A DNA stretch of 64,000 nt, taken from the NCBI GenBank assembly GCA_002426195.1, contig DIOT01000013.1, positions 62,001 to 126,000 of the forward strand, in the 5' to 3' direction. Below are positions 16,158-25,839 of the stretch, one piece after another. Every line of letters begins with the position of its first letter. Position 1 is the first letter of the stretch. The translations under genes and the position numbers were made by a program. Origin of the DNA: Bacteroidales bacterium UBA5507. GTDB taxonomy: Bacteria > Bacteroidota > Bacteroidia > Bacteroidales > Lentimicrobiaceae. The notes under the pieces are model-generated. The model was given only the letters and a program-made list of their open reading frames with translations. It did no database searches and was not told the origin of the DNA.

Positions 16158-17951
16158 ATAAACAGAAAAGGTTACCATATTGTACTACTCAGTCTAGTCT
16201 TAACATGCCTGGTTTGCATGATTCCCTTGGTTACTGTTGCTTTTGGGGGCCTCTCTAAAAAGCCGGTTAATCCGATAAAGGGCTCATCCCCTACCAGTGA
16301 TTCTCTTAGAAGAATATTACGAAGTAACTCCACTGATTCTACAATAATCCTTACCCATTATAGATTAGGCCAGGAATTCCTGAGCCATCACAACCATGAT
16401 TCAGCTCTGTTTTACCTCAATAGAGCCGTTGAATTGTCAGAAAAACAAAACGACAAAATTCTGACGATGAAAGTGTATTCGGCCATGATAGATTTCTTTT
16501 TTAACAGCAAGAATTTCAGTCTGGCTCTCGAATACAACTTCCGACTTCTAAAACATATTGATGAAGCATATCTTGAGAAAAACCCCGACTCACTCATCTT
16601 TAAAAATCTTTATTCACAATTATACTCCCAAATTGGACTCTGCTACTTTAATATTGAGAATCCCGATATGGCACTAGCCTATTTTAACAAGGGACTGACT
16701 GCTGCAGAAGAGCGATATAAGGAAGATCCTTCAATGTTGAATCTTGAAAGAAAATTCGTCAATCTCCTAAATGTGGGAGGTGTTTATACTCAGAAAAAGC
16801 AGTTTTATCAGGCAAGGAAATGTTTTGAAAAGGCTATTGAATTGAATCACACACTCGACAACCTTTCATTTTATGCCGCAGTCTATAATAATCTGGGAAT
16901 AATTTACAAAGAAGAAAAAAACTACAAAAAATCGTTTGAGTACTACAATCGTTCGCTTGAGATCAGGGAACAATTAAAAGACTCAGCAGGAATGGCTCAG
17001 GTTCTGAATAATCTGGGAGAGTACTATTATATTGACAAGGATTTCAGGAATGCCATCACATCGTTAAATAAATCTATAAATTATTCCAGGCAAACCGGCA
17101 CACTACGATCGGAAATGCTTGCATACCAATTCCTTACTGAAACCTATGAAAAAATGGGTGATTATAGGAAGGCACTTGAATCACATAAAACCTTTAAACT
17201 CTTATACGACAGCATTACAGGAAGTGATCAAACTGCAAATGCAGCACGGCTTGAGGTTCAGTATCAGTATGAGAAGCAAAAAAAAGAAAGTGAGCTTCAG
17301 CAGGAGATTGAACTGGCAAGAAAAGAAAGGCAAAACTTAATCATCCTGATAATAGCGGCTGTTTTATTGATGCTGTTTGTGATAGCCTTGCTACTCATGA
17401 GGAATCAGAAAATACAGATACGACAGAATGAGCTTTCGCGGAAAAGCCTTGAACTTGAAAGTAAGAACCTTGCACTCGAAAAGCAAAACCTGCTTCTTGA
17501 GAATGAGAAACTGGAACTTGAACTTGATATGAAGAAAAAGGAACTTACTACGCAGGTAATGTATCTAATGCAGAAAAACGAGTTCATGGCGAGTATTCTC
17601 AAAGAAATACAGGATCTCAGATCTTCGGTTGATCAAAAAAGCTTGGCCCGTCTTCAATCGATAGTTCGTGATATGAAATCGAATATTGATACGAAAGTCT
17701 GGGATGAATTTGAGGTGAGATTCCAACAAGTGCATCAGGACTTCTATGACAAGCTTAACGAACTACATCCTGATCTTACACCGAATGAAGTCAAATTATG
17801 TGCGTTCTTAAGATTAAACATGACCACAAAAGACATTTCTGCAATAACATATCAGTCGGCTAAAAGCATTCAGGTGGCGCGTGCTCGTTTGAGAAAAAAG
17901 ATTGAGATTGAACGGGACGAAAATCTTGTATCCTACCTAAGACAATTATAG
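16158..17951 (+). CDS. TPR-repeat membrane protein with C-terminal LuxR-like HTH; apparent ATA start
   Basis: From the ATG at 16218 this is 577 residues, but that ATG lies inside a hydrophobic stretch. Reading upstream in frame from ATA at 16158 gives NRKGYHIVLLSLVLTCLVC, a complete signal peptide n- and h-region, with no ATG, GTG or TTG before the in-frame TAA at 16143. The exported part holds about six TPRs (for example FYAAVYNNLGIIYKEEKNYK). A membrane helix follows (LIILIIAAVLLMLFVIALLL, about residues 375-396 from 16218), then a coiled coil rich in LELESKNLALEKQNL. A C-terminal HTH (LTPNEVKLCAFLRLNMTTKD) resembles LuxR-type domains. This is a known Bacteroidota architecture for sensing and transcription regulation. 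Target unknown. Confidence 0.8.
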   Translation: MNRKGYHIVLLSLVLTCLVCMIPLVTVAFGGLSKKPVNPIKGSSPTSDSLRRILRSNSTDSTIILTHYRLGQEFLSHHNHDSALFYLNRAVELSEKQNDKILTMKVYSAMIDFFFNSKNFSLALEYNFRLLKHIDEAYLEKNPDSLIFKNLYSQLYSQIGLCYFNIENPDMALAYFNKGLTAAEERYKEDPSMLNLERKFVNLLNVGGVYTQKKQFYQARKCFEKAIELNHTLDNLSFYAAVYNNLGIIYKEEKNYKKSFEYYNRSLEIREQLKDSAGMAQVLNNLGEYYYIDKDFRNAITSLNKSINYSRQTGTLRSEMLAYQFLTETYEKMGDYRKALESHKTFKLLYDSITGSDQTANAARLEVQYQYEKQKKESELQQEIELARKERQNLIILIIAAVLLMLFVIALLLMRNQKIQIRQNELSRKSLELESKNLALEKQNLLLENEKLELELDMKKKELTTQVMYLMQKNEFMASILKEIQDLRSSVDQKSLARLQSIVRDMKSNIDTKVWDEFEVRFQQVHQDFYDKLNELHPDLTPNEVKLCAFLRLNMTTKDISAITYQSAKSIQVARARLRKKIEIERDENLVSYLRQL

Positions 17952-18085
17952 TCAATGGCTTACCATTGGTTGTAGCAAAATTGTTCCCATCGTATTATTC
18001 ATCTGTAGCCCTTTTATTCCTGAATTAATTTGCTTCAGTCTCCTCTGAAGGTGACTTTTGCGTCAAGATTTTTCAAATACAGGAA

Positions 18086-18271
18086 ATGACACAAAAAAGG
18101 CGATCATGTAGTAAAAAAATAGAGAGTTGCACGGAGGATGAATTACTCGAGCAAATTGCTTCAGAAAATGAAGCACTTCAAAAGCTGCTTGAAATAGTGA
18201 ATGAAGGATCAGAAGAAAAGGAGTCGAAATCAAATATTAACCAAACTAAAAAAAATGCAAACAATTACTAA
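18086..18271 (+). CDS. Possible small charged protein, 61 residues
   Basis: An open frame of 61 residues (MTQKRRSCSKKIESC start) with a central acidic amphipathic helix (EDELLEQIASENEALQKLL) and a polar tail. It overlaps the start of the next gene by 17 bp in another frame. I recognise no family. It is the only possible gene in the roughly 300-bp stretch between the TPR/HTH gene and the T9SS cargo gene. A leucine/glutamate-rich helix with two cysteines could be real or chance. Confidence 0.35.
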   Translation: MTQKRRSCSKKIESCTEDELLEQIASENEALQKLLEIVNEGSEEKESKSNINQTKKNANNY

Positions 18272-21200
18272 GAAAATTGCACTTGCTTTTTGCATGGCAG
18301 TGCTCTTATTGAAAGGCTATGCAGGAGAGCCTGTTACACGGCAATTTCAGAATGATGAGCAAGCCCGGATAACTTCAGGCAAACTTATGAACACATTAAA
18401 TGGAAATAGAAACGGTACTGCTTTCCACGAGCAAATGTTACCATTGTCAGGAAGTTCTAATATTAGTCATGATTTTACGGATGATTTGAATATACCAATG
18501 ACAAGTTTTGCAGCCGATGATTTCGTCGTTCCTGATGGTGATACATGGACAGTTCATTATGTAAACTTCATCGGTACCTATTTTAGTTATACGAATATCG
18601 ATGTCGACGCCTATAATATCTTTTTCTATGAAGATAATGATGGACTACCGGGCGATCTTATTCAGGGCTATGAAAATATTACCCAGTATAATACAATATT
18701 AATTGATGAGATCGGACAGACAGAACTCATTGAAGCAACACTTTCTACACCGGTTACTTTCACAGAGGGTCATTATTGGTTATCGGTTCAAGCTGTATCA
18801 GATGGATCTGTAACAGGTTTCTGGGGATGGGCTATTCATCAAAACGATGCAACTCTGGAGAATGAATATGCATGGAAAAATCCTGGTGACGGATTTCAAT
18901 ATGGCTTTATTGACTGGACACCGGGTTCTATGATTTCTTTTGGCTCTCTTAATTTGGCTTTTGGTCTTTATGGAGAAGGTCAAAACAATGATTTAGCCAT
19001 GTCATCAATTATTAATCCAACTACTGGTGGAAATCTTACTGCATCTGAACAAGTTACAGTGAAAATAAAAAATGAAGGCACTACCACAGTTTCCGGTTTC
19101 AATGTAAGCTTCCAGGTTAACAATGGCTCAGTTGTAACTGAAAACACAGGCTCTTTAGCTATTGAACCTAATAAATATGCTCAATACACCTTTACACAAA
19201 CAGCCGACCTTTCAGCTTCAGGAGAATATCAGATCACGGCTTTTTTAAATAATTCCAATGACCCTGTTAATGGAAACGATACAACTTCAACTTCAGTTTT
19301 TAACTTAGGTGAAGTTTACATTATGCCTGCAACCGGAACACAGGAAATTACAACTTGCGGAGCAAGCTGGACTGATTCAGGTGGATTAAATGGAAATATA
19401 GGGATGAATGATGATGCTGTTACAACTATTTATCCCGCTAATGCAGGTGATAGGATTCGCCTGTCCTTCCTTGAGTTTGATGCAAGTTATGGCGGATTCC
19501 TGATTTATAATGGAACATCAATTGATGCACCTCTTATTGGAGAATATTCAGGAACTACCAGTCCCGGAATCGTCGAAGCTTTAAATGACGACGGAGCTTT
19601 AACAATACACTTTATGGGACCCGGATGGGAAGAAACTACCGGTTGGGTTGCCTATATTTCTTGTGTTACTCCTTTAGCTAATGACTTTGCCATGCTTAGC
19701 TTCTCAGGAGACCTGCTTACTGTTTTTGAAGGAAACACCATGCAATTAAATGCACATGTAAGAAACCTTGGTAGTACAGTTCAAAATCCTACTGTTACTT
19801 TTAGTGTAAATGGAGCTTCAATTGGATCATTCCCGGTAGGCAATCTTAATCCATATGACACTATCACTCTTTCGACTTCCTATACTTTTAACACTCCCGG
19901 TGAGTATCTATTAAATGCCACACTTTCTGAGGACCTTGATAATTCAAACAATTCAATCTCATTCAGTAGAACAGCGTATGCATTTGATGCTTTCTTTGAA
20001 GATTTTGAGCTTGGTGAGTTTCCTCCTGCCGACTGGTCGAGTGGAGGTCAATGGGCGAGAAGTGATTATAGCGCTTATAGTGGATTGTCATGTGCAGAAA
20101 TTATGATATCTTCCGGTTTTAGTGATACATTGGTTACAAGCAGGGTTGACATCGATGCTGACGCCAGTTTAGCTTTCTATGCAAGCTCAAGTCTTTGGTG
20201 GCCCGGTGCATTGGATATTCTCTTCTTCGATGAAGACGATAACACATGGCACTTTGTTGAAACACCAATTTTACCTGCAAATACATATGGCAATTTCAAT
20301 ATTGACATGTCACAATTTGTTGGTAAAACAGGAAGAATTGGTTTCCGCGCATATATTTCCGATCCTTTTGCATGGTCAGGTTTGATAGATCTCGACCTGA
20401 TTATTGGCAATAACATCACAGCTCATTATGACGATTATGATCTTAGTGTAAGGTCATTAACCGGACCATTCTTCTTTTATGCAAACCAACCAACTGAATA
20501 TACAGTAAAAGTTAACAATTTGGGCTTAAATACAATAGCCGAAGGTGTTTACAATGTTCAAATAATTCAAGAAGGAACTGATGAAATACTTGCCTCAATA
20601 CCAGGTCAGGAAATAGACCGTGACCAGGAGATAATTTATAATATTCCGGTTAATTATACCGAAGTTGGTGCCTTCAACATTTACGGAAAAATAGATTTTT
20701 CCGACTATTATCTGATAAACAATACAACGGCTCCAATGGCAGTTGCCGGTCTGGCCGATAATTCAGAAGTAACAGAATCATGTAATGAGGAGGCTCTTTC
20801 ATATCAGCCATTCAATCTCTATTATAATTATAGCCTGATGGAAAGTGTTTACACACCTGATATAATAGGAGAAACCGGTCCAATATTTGGCATGGCACTG
20901 GAGTACACTTTAAATAAAAATGCTGAAACTCCGGTAAGAATATGGATTGACACTACAACAATGACTGAGCTTACTGATTTTATACCTTCAACTAACATGA
21001 CACTGGTATATTCAGGAGATCTGCAGTACATAAAAGGTGCCGGTAATTTAGTATACATCCCATTTAATACACCTTTCTATTACGATGGAACTACCAACGT
21101 AGTTATATTATTCGAAAAAGCCGGAACAGGTATTTTCACCAATACCAATTTTAAATCCTCAATTATGCAGGGCAATACCAGCATGGTCTATGAATCGGAC

Positions 21201-22811
21201 ACTCCAACCGATCCTGAGAATCCGGAATGGGGATTTACAACAAACATTAATCCATGTCTGAAACTCGTATTTAATGATTATACCGGAACAGCGTCAGGAA
21301 ACATATCTGATCTTAACGGAGCATCATTAGAAGATGTTGCTGTTGTGGTTGAGCCTTTGAATATAATTACTTATACCGATGAACAGGGAAGTTATACATT
21401 GCCATACATTCCTGCAGGAAGCTACAGTACAAAAGCTTCGAAATTCGGATACATTGATGAAACAAAAACCCTTACTGTTGCCTCATCACAGAACACCGTT
21501 CTTGATTTTGAATTAACAATGCTTGGTACTGCAATTGTTAACGGAACGATAGAAGGAAATGACCTGCCGGGAACAGGAATCGAGGGTGCTGAAATCAAAC
21601 TTACCGGTTATTCAGAATATACTACAACATCCGACGCGTCAGGTGAATTTTCAATTCCCGGAGTCTATCTGAACAACGGTTATTTAATGACTATTACTGC
21701 CGAAGGTTATGAAGTGTATTCAGAAACAATTGACGTTAATGAAGATTTAAGCCTTGGTACAATAACTCTGACTGAAGCTATGAGCGTTGCCGGGGTAGTT
21801 ACAGCTACTGAAAACTCAAACAACGAAATGGAAGTATCATGGAATACTCCAACTACTTCAGCATTCGATGTTATTTCTTTTGATGATGGAATTCATTCTG
21901 ATGGATATGCCGGTGAAGCAACTGAACAGGTTTGGCTGGGTAATTTCTTCCCATTCAATGAACCTGCTACAATCCTGAGTTTTGATGTGAAATTTGTAAG
22001 ATATGGTATTAGCGAAGCCTTCACTACCAAACTTGGTATTTTCAGCGGACAAGGTGAATTAATCTATGAAAGTGAAAACTTCCAGAGTAATATTAATGCA
22101 ACTGTTAATGTTGATGTTCCTAACTTTACTTTAGAAGGAAACTATTATGTAATGCTTTACTATAATATTTCTGAAGCTCAGTCTGATTATCTGGCATTCG
22201 ATTCTCTTTCGGTTACAACACCAAACTATGCAACTTACTATTATGATGGCGGAGCATTTGATAAGCTGTCAAACCTCACAGGAGTTTCAGGAAGCTTCCT
22301 GATTCATGCAAATGTTGTTACAGATACTGATAGGTCGGTAAATACACTTCGCCAGGTACTGGATTATGAAGTAAGGTTTGGAAATCTCACTGACTTACAG
22401 AATGCAGACAACTGGCCATTGCTGGGTACTGTTAATCAGAATTCTTATACCGATCAGAACTGGCCTCCTGCAAGTATAGGTAAGTATTTATACTCGGTGA
22501 GAACAAATTATACAACCGGAGAATCTGATTTTTCATTCTCCAACCTGTTGAATTTCGATCCAACCAGTACACAGATGAACAAGTTAGCTAATGTGAAAAT
22601 ATATCCTAACCCTTCTACTGATTATATAATCATAGAAACAGAGCCCGGCTCAGAGATGTTTATCTTCGATATGAGCGGACGATTGTTAGATCAAAAACGG
22701 ATTCTAACAAGTAGTTACAAAGCTGACATGAGTCGCTTTGAAAAAGGAACATTAATGATGGTGATTGAGAATGAGGGAAGCATCCACACTGAAAAGGTGA
22801 CCTTGAAGTAG
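18255..22811 (+). CDS. Giant multidomain secreted protein with T9SS sorting domain
   Basis: About 1518 residues from the ATG at 18255 (MQTITKKIALAFCMAVLLL), which gives a proper signal peptide; an in-frame ATG at 18201 would only add a hydrophilic leader. Domains seen in order: a jelly-roll (DDFVVPDGDTWTVHYVNF), a CARDB-like Ig (DLAMSSIINPTTGGNLTA), a CUB-like module (ITTCGASWTDSGG to WVAYISC), another CARDB-like unit, a MAM/choice-of-anchor-J-like domain (FFEDFELGEFPPADWS), a third CARDB-like unit, and two carboxypeptidase-regulatory repeats (GTASGNISDLNGASLEDV; GTAIVNGTIEGNDLPGTG). Next comes a fibronectin-III-like part and the T9SS type A signal (VKIYPNPSTDYIII, ending EKVTLK). No catalytic domain is visible. 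It is probably a surface adhesin or scaffold. Confidence 0.88.
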   Translation: MQTITKKIALAFCMAVLLLKGYAGEPVTRQFQNDEQARITSGKLMNTLNGNRNGTAFHEQMLPLSGSSNISHDFTDDLNIPMTSFAADDFVVPDGDTWTVHYVNFIGTYFSYTNIDVDAYNIFFYEDNDGLPGDLIQGYENITQYNTILIDEIGQTELIEATLSTPVTFTEGHYWLSVQAVSDGSVTGFWGWAIHQNDATLENEYAWKNPGDGFQYGFIDWTPGSMISFGSLNLAFGLYGEGQNNDLAMSSIINPTTGGNLTASEQVTVKIKNEGTTTVSGFNVSFQVNNGSVVTENTGSLAIEPNKYAQYTFTQTADLSASGEYQITAFLNNSNDPVNGNDTTSTSVFNLGEVYIMPATGTQEITTCGASWTDSGGLNGNIGMNDDAVTTIYPANAGDRIRLSFLEFDASYGGFLIYNGTSIDAPLIGEYSGTTSPGIVEALNDDGALTIHFMGPGWEETTGWVAYISCVTPLANDFAMLSFSGDLLTVFEGNTMQLNAHVRNLGSTVQNPTVTFSVNGASIGSFPVGNLNPYDTITLSTSYTFNTPGEYLLNATLSEDLDNSNNSISFSRTAYAFDAFFEDFELGEFPPADWSSGGQWARSDYSAYSGLSCAEIMISSGFSDTLVTSRVDIDADASLAFYASSSLWWPGALDILFFDEDDNTWHFVETPILPANTYGNFNIDMSQFVGKTGRIGFRAYISDPFAWSGLIDLDLIIGNNITAHYDDYDLSVRSLTGPFFFYANQPTEYTVKVNNLGLNTIAEGVYNVQIIQEGTDEILASIPGQEIDRDQEIIYNIPVNYTEVGAFNIYGKIDFSDYYLINNTTAPMAVAGLADNSEVTESCNEEALSYQPFNLYYNYSLMESVYTPDIIGETGPIFGMALEYTLNKNAETPVRIWIDTTTMTELTDFIPSTNMTLVYSGDLQYIKGAGNLVYIPFNTPFYYDGTTNVVILFEKAGTGIFTNTNFKSSIMQGNTSMVYESDTPTDPENPEWGFTTNINPCLKLVFNDYTGTASGNISDLNGASLEDVAVVVEPLNIITYTDEQGSYTLPYIPAGSYSTKASKFGYIDETKTLTVASSQNTVLDFELTMLGTAIVNGTIEGNDLPGTGIEGAEIKLTGYSEYTTTSDASGEFSIPGVYLNNGYLMTITAEGYEVYSETIDVNEDLSLGTITLTEAMSVAGVVTATENSNNEMEVSWNTPTTSAFDVISFDDGIHSDGYAGEATEQVWLGNFFPFNEPATILSFDVKFVRYGISEAFTTKLGIFSGQGELIYESENFQSNINATVNVDVPNFTLEGNYYVMLYYNISEAQSDYLAFDSLSVTTPNYATYYYDGGAFDKLSNLTGVSGSFLIHANVVTDTDRSVNTLRQVLDYEVRFGNLTDLQNADNWPLLGTVNQNSYTDQNWPPASIGKYLYSVRTNYTTGESDFSFSNLLNFDPTSTQMNKLANVKIYPNPSTDYIIIETEPGSEMFIFDMSGRLLDQKRILTSSYKADMSRFEKGTLMMVIENEGSIHTEKVTLK

Positions 22812-22828
22812 TTAATTTTAGTGTAAGT

Positions 22829-22869
22829 AAGCAGGTGGGAGGGAACTTTTTGGTTCCCTTCTGCTTTTT
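22829..22869 (+). terminator. Rho-independent terminator after the T9SS cargo gene
   Basis: A two-part stem: AAGCAG/CTGCTT outside and GGGAAC/GTTCCC inside, with a T-rich loop and a terminal run of five T residues. Confidence 0.8.
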
Positions 22870-22931
22870 ATGCAACTCATAAATTTCAACCAGGGGAATC
22901 TCCTTACGGGGCTATACTGATTGGCAGGACT

Positions 22932-24044
22932 CTAAAACAAATGTCTGAACGGTATTAACATCCAGCCAAAGAACTTTTCTATGAGAGGTCTTCTGCGATA
23001 TCTTTCCGGGTCAAAAGGATGACAGACTTTAAGACTTTCCTGAAGGTGTTTATCGATCATATCAACAATTTCGGGTTGTTTACCCGCGAGCATAATTTCA
23101 TGCTGGTATCTGAAACTGCGATAATCGAAATTTGCCGACCCCATAACGAAAGCTTCTTTATCGACCATCAAACACTTAGCATGAAGATTGCCTGATAAGT
23201 AGAACTGCATATTTATACCGGCTTCGTGCATACTCATCAGGTACTTGTCCCTAAGTAAATCTACAAGCCTTACATCTGAATGTCTTGGCATTATAACGGT
23301 AACATTAACACCCCTCTCAGCAGCCTGGTACATGAATTTACGCAGTTTATATCCGGGCATGAAATAGGGAGTTTCAACTATAATTTCCTTAGTGGCTTTT
23401 GAAATAAATTTCTCATAACGTTTCTTAATCATTTGCCTGTAAATAGAAGGCAAATCCTGTATGATCTCAAACCCGTTATAATAGATAGTCTTCTTATAGT
23501 TGAATTTGTTGAAAATGTACTTGTCTTTAAGCTTAATACATTCAAAAAAGGTTTTCTTGAATACAAGTGCAATCGGGCCTTCAATCCGGAGGCATAATTC
23601 ACGCCACGTTGCCGAATAACCTGTAATATTAATAGATCCAATGTAGGAAATCTCATCATCAATTATAAGCAACTTGCGATGGTTCCTGCGATGGTTCTTG
23701 GTAAAGAAGTCTACAAAAAACTTTATTTTCCTGAAAAACAGCACTTCGCCCCCATTTCGTATAATGGGTTCAAAAAAAGACTTTTGAGGAGGAGTCCCCC
23801 AGGAATCGAACATGCAAACTACTTTAACACCCTGGGCAGCCTTCTCCGCCAGGATATTCCTGAATTTCTCTCCTGTAAAATCAAAGGCGATGCGGTAAAT
23901 TTCCAGAAATATGCTCTTTTTGGCTTCTGATATATCCTTATACATAGAGCCAAGAATATCAGGTTGGGCATCCATAAGAGTCGTGCGGGGAGTTATAATT
24001 TGCTCCTCAACAGTTTCTTTTATGGGAGTAACCTTCTTTACCAT
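22932..24044 (-). CDS. Phospholipase D-like / cardiolipin synthase family protein
   Basis: 370 residues with two complete HKD motifs: H122-x-K124-x4-D129 (HRKLLIIDD) and H288-x-K290-x4-D295 (HAKCLMVDK), each followed by the usual GSxN (GSINITG, GSANFDYRS). This two-motif layout transfers phosphatidyl groups; bacterial members usually make cardiolipin, but the absence of N-terminal membrane helices makes it closer to ClsB-type enzymes. The N-terminus is basic and the C-terminus (FFGWMLIPFRHLF) is amphipathic, suiting membrane contact. It follows the LytTR regulator gene by 25 bp and is probably co-transcribed with it. Confidence 0.88.
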   Translation of the reverse strand: MVKKVTPIKETVEEQIITPRTTLMDAQPDILGSMYKDISEAKKSIFLEIYRIAFDFTGEKFRNILAEKAAQGVKVVCMFDSWGTPPQKSFFEPIIRNGGEVLFFRKIKFFVDFFTKNHRRNHRKLLIIDDEISYIGSINITGYSATWRELCLRIEGPIALVFKKTFFECIKLKDKYIFNKFNYKKTIYYNGFEIIQDLPSIYRQMIKKRYEKFISKATKEIIVETPYFMPGYKLRKFMYQAAERGVNVTVIMPRHSDVRLVDLLRDKYLMSMHEAGINMQFYLSGNLHAKCLMVDKEAFVMGSANFDYRSFRYQHEIMLAGKQPEIVDMIDKHLQESLKVCHPFDPERYRRRPLIEKFFGWMLIPFRHLF

Positions 24045-24069
24045 AAGACCTTTATATGACTATTCCAGG

Positions 24070-24819
24070 CTAGAAACTGTTAAGTAAAGTCATCAACTCA
24101 TCACGTTTCCGGTAAGATACGGGCACACTTGTATTATCAGTCAACAAACAGATAAGCTCGTCTCTTTGGAACTTTCTTACAAAGTTAAGATTTATTATAT
24201 GGGAGTTATGTACTCTGAAAAAGCTATTCTCTTCAAGTAGTTCATGGTATTCTTTCATTGAACGGGACACCAGGATTTTTTCACCTCCTGTGAGGTGAAA
24301 AACAGTATAATTCCTATCAGATTCACATCTGATTATCCGGCCTACCTCTATAACATGAATCGTATTTAAGGTTCTGAGGACAATTTTCTTGTGCTGATTT
24401 GAACTATTTACTTTATTAATACTCTCCAGTAAAAGCCTCACAGTGTCAGTTATTGATGACTCCGGCTTTGACAAACTAGCCCTTTCAACAGCCTGTTTTA
24501 GCTCATTGGGATCAATTGGCTTAGTCACATAGTCAATAGCATTAAACTTGAATGCCTTTATTGCATACTCCTCATATGCTGTGACAAAAATTATTTTAAA
24601 ATTGATTTCAGGGAACTTGTTTAACAAGTCAAATCCCGTACCATCAGGCATTTTGATATCCAAAAACACCAGGTCTGGTTCATTCTTAATAATGCTTGAA
24701 TAACCCGATTCAACGCCATCACCTTCTCCAACTATTTCAATTGTTGGACATGAGACATGTAACATTCTTTTAATGCTATCTCTCGAATTTGCTTCATCAT
24801 CTACTATAATTGCTCTCAT
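24070..24819 (-). CDS. LytTR-family response regulator
   Basis: 249 residues. The receiver domain (1-120) has the acidic pair VDDEA, phosphoacceptor Asp54 (VFLDIKMPDG), the TAYE switch threonine and the YVTKPID lysine. A LytTR DNA-binding domain occupies about residues 140-249 (HVIEVGRIIRCESDRNYTVF, FFRVHNSHIINLNFV). The partner histidine kinase is not in the window; Bacteroidota often have a distant LytS/YehU-type kinase. The upstream -7 box lies close to the start. The gene leads into the phospholipase D-like gene. Confidence 0.94.
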   Translation of the reverse strand: MRAIIVDDEANSRDSIKRMLHVSCPTIEIVGEGDGVESGYSSIIKNEPDLVFLDIKMPDGTGFDLLNKFPEINFKIIFVTAYEEYAIKAFKFNAIDYVTKPIDPNELKQAVERASLSKPESSITDTVRLLLESINKVNSSNQHKKIVLRTLNTIHVIEVGRIIRCESDRNYTVFHLTGGEKILVSRSMKEYHELLEENSFFRVHNSHIINLNFVRKFQRDELICLLTDNTSVPVSYRKRDELMTLLNSF

Positions 24820-24845
24820 ATCCTTTGCTTGTTTCTATGATTAAT

Positions 24846-24853
24846 CAAAAATA
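24846..24853 (-). promoter_or_regulatory. -7 box for the LytTR/PLD operon
   Basis: The minus strand reads TATTTTTG, an exact TAnnTTTG match, 26 bp upstream of the LytTR start codon. Confidence 0.5.
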
Positions 24854-24966
24854 GAAATTTTTCATAGAAGCCATATAATTTTTCGAAACAATTTTATAAC
24901 AACATAATTATGTGGTAGGGCTTTTACGGATATTAATGTAACTTCGCAACTTATACATGATGTTTT

Positions 24967-25839
24967 ATGATTAAATCAATGACCGGTTTTGGACGGAGCA
25001 CTGCCGATCTGGCCTCCAAAGTCGTAACAATTGAGATCAGATCGCTTAATAGCAAGCAATTGGATCTAAATATTAAGTTACCATCAGCTTTTAGAGAAAA
25101 AGAACCTGAAATTAGAAATATAATTTCTCAGAGTCTCGAAAGGGGTAAAGTTGAATTTACTGCCAATCTTGATTTTACAAACGGTGAATTACCTGCTGTA
25201 ATTAATCATTCATTAGTAAAGAATTACTATAATGAACTTAAAGGAATCATGGCAGAACTTGGGGAATCAGGAACTGACCTGTTATCAGTGGTTATGAAAA
25301 TACCTGAAGTACTCAAACCTTCGCGCGATCTGCTTACTGAAAATGAATGGGATAGAATAAAAATTTGCATAAAAGAGGCTCTCACATCACTTAACGACTT
25401 CCGGGAACATGAAGGTGGTCAGCTAGAAAATGATTTCAGGTTGCGTATTAATAATATTTCTTCGATGCTTGATGGTTTATTCGAATTTGAAGAAGCCCGT
25501 AATATAAACTTCAGGGAGAAATTGAGAGCATCGGTAAGTGAATTTGCAGCAAACAATACCCTCGACTCAAACCGCTTCGAACAGGAAATAATATATTATC
25601 TTGAAAAACTTGACATAACAGAAGAAAAAGTACGACTTCGTAAACACCTCGATTACTTTAATGAAGCGCTCACTGATAGTTCATCAAATGGTCGGAAATT
25701 ATCCTTTGTCACGCAGGAAATCGGAAGAGAAATAAATACTATCGGGTCAAAAGCCAATGATGCCAATATTCAACGGGTGGTAGTTCAGATGAAGGATGAG
25801 CTTGAAAAGATTAAAGAGCAACTGGCCAATATTCTCTAA
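24967..25839 (+). CDS. yicC: YicC family endoribonuclease-like protein
   Basis: 290 residues, the normal YicC length. It starts with the family signature MIKSMTGFGRS and ends with FVTQEIGREINTIGSKANDANIQ followed by a helical tail (VVQMKDELEKIKEQLANIL). Characterised YicC proteins act as RNases on small RNAs and mRNA. It is the first gene of a conserved cluster with guanylate kinase 27 bp downstream, an arrangement found across many bacterial phyla. A near-consensus -7 box (TAACTTCG) lies about 20 bp upstream. Confidence 0.95.
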   Translation: MIKSMTGFGRSTADLASKVVTIEIRSLNSKQLDLNIKLPSAFREKEPEIRNIISQSLERGKVEFTANLDFTNGELPAVINHSLVKNYYNELKGIMAELGESGTDLLSVVMKIPEVLKPSRDLLTENEWDRIKICIKEALTSLNDFREHEGGQLENDFRLRINNISSMLDGLFEFEEARNINFREKLRASVSEFAANNTLDSNRFEQEIIYYLEKLDITEEKVRLRKHLDYFNEALTDSSSNGRKLSFVTQEIGREINTIGSKANDANIQRVVVQMKDELEKIKEQLANIL

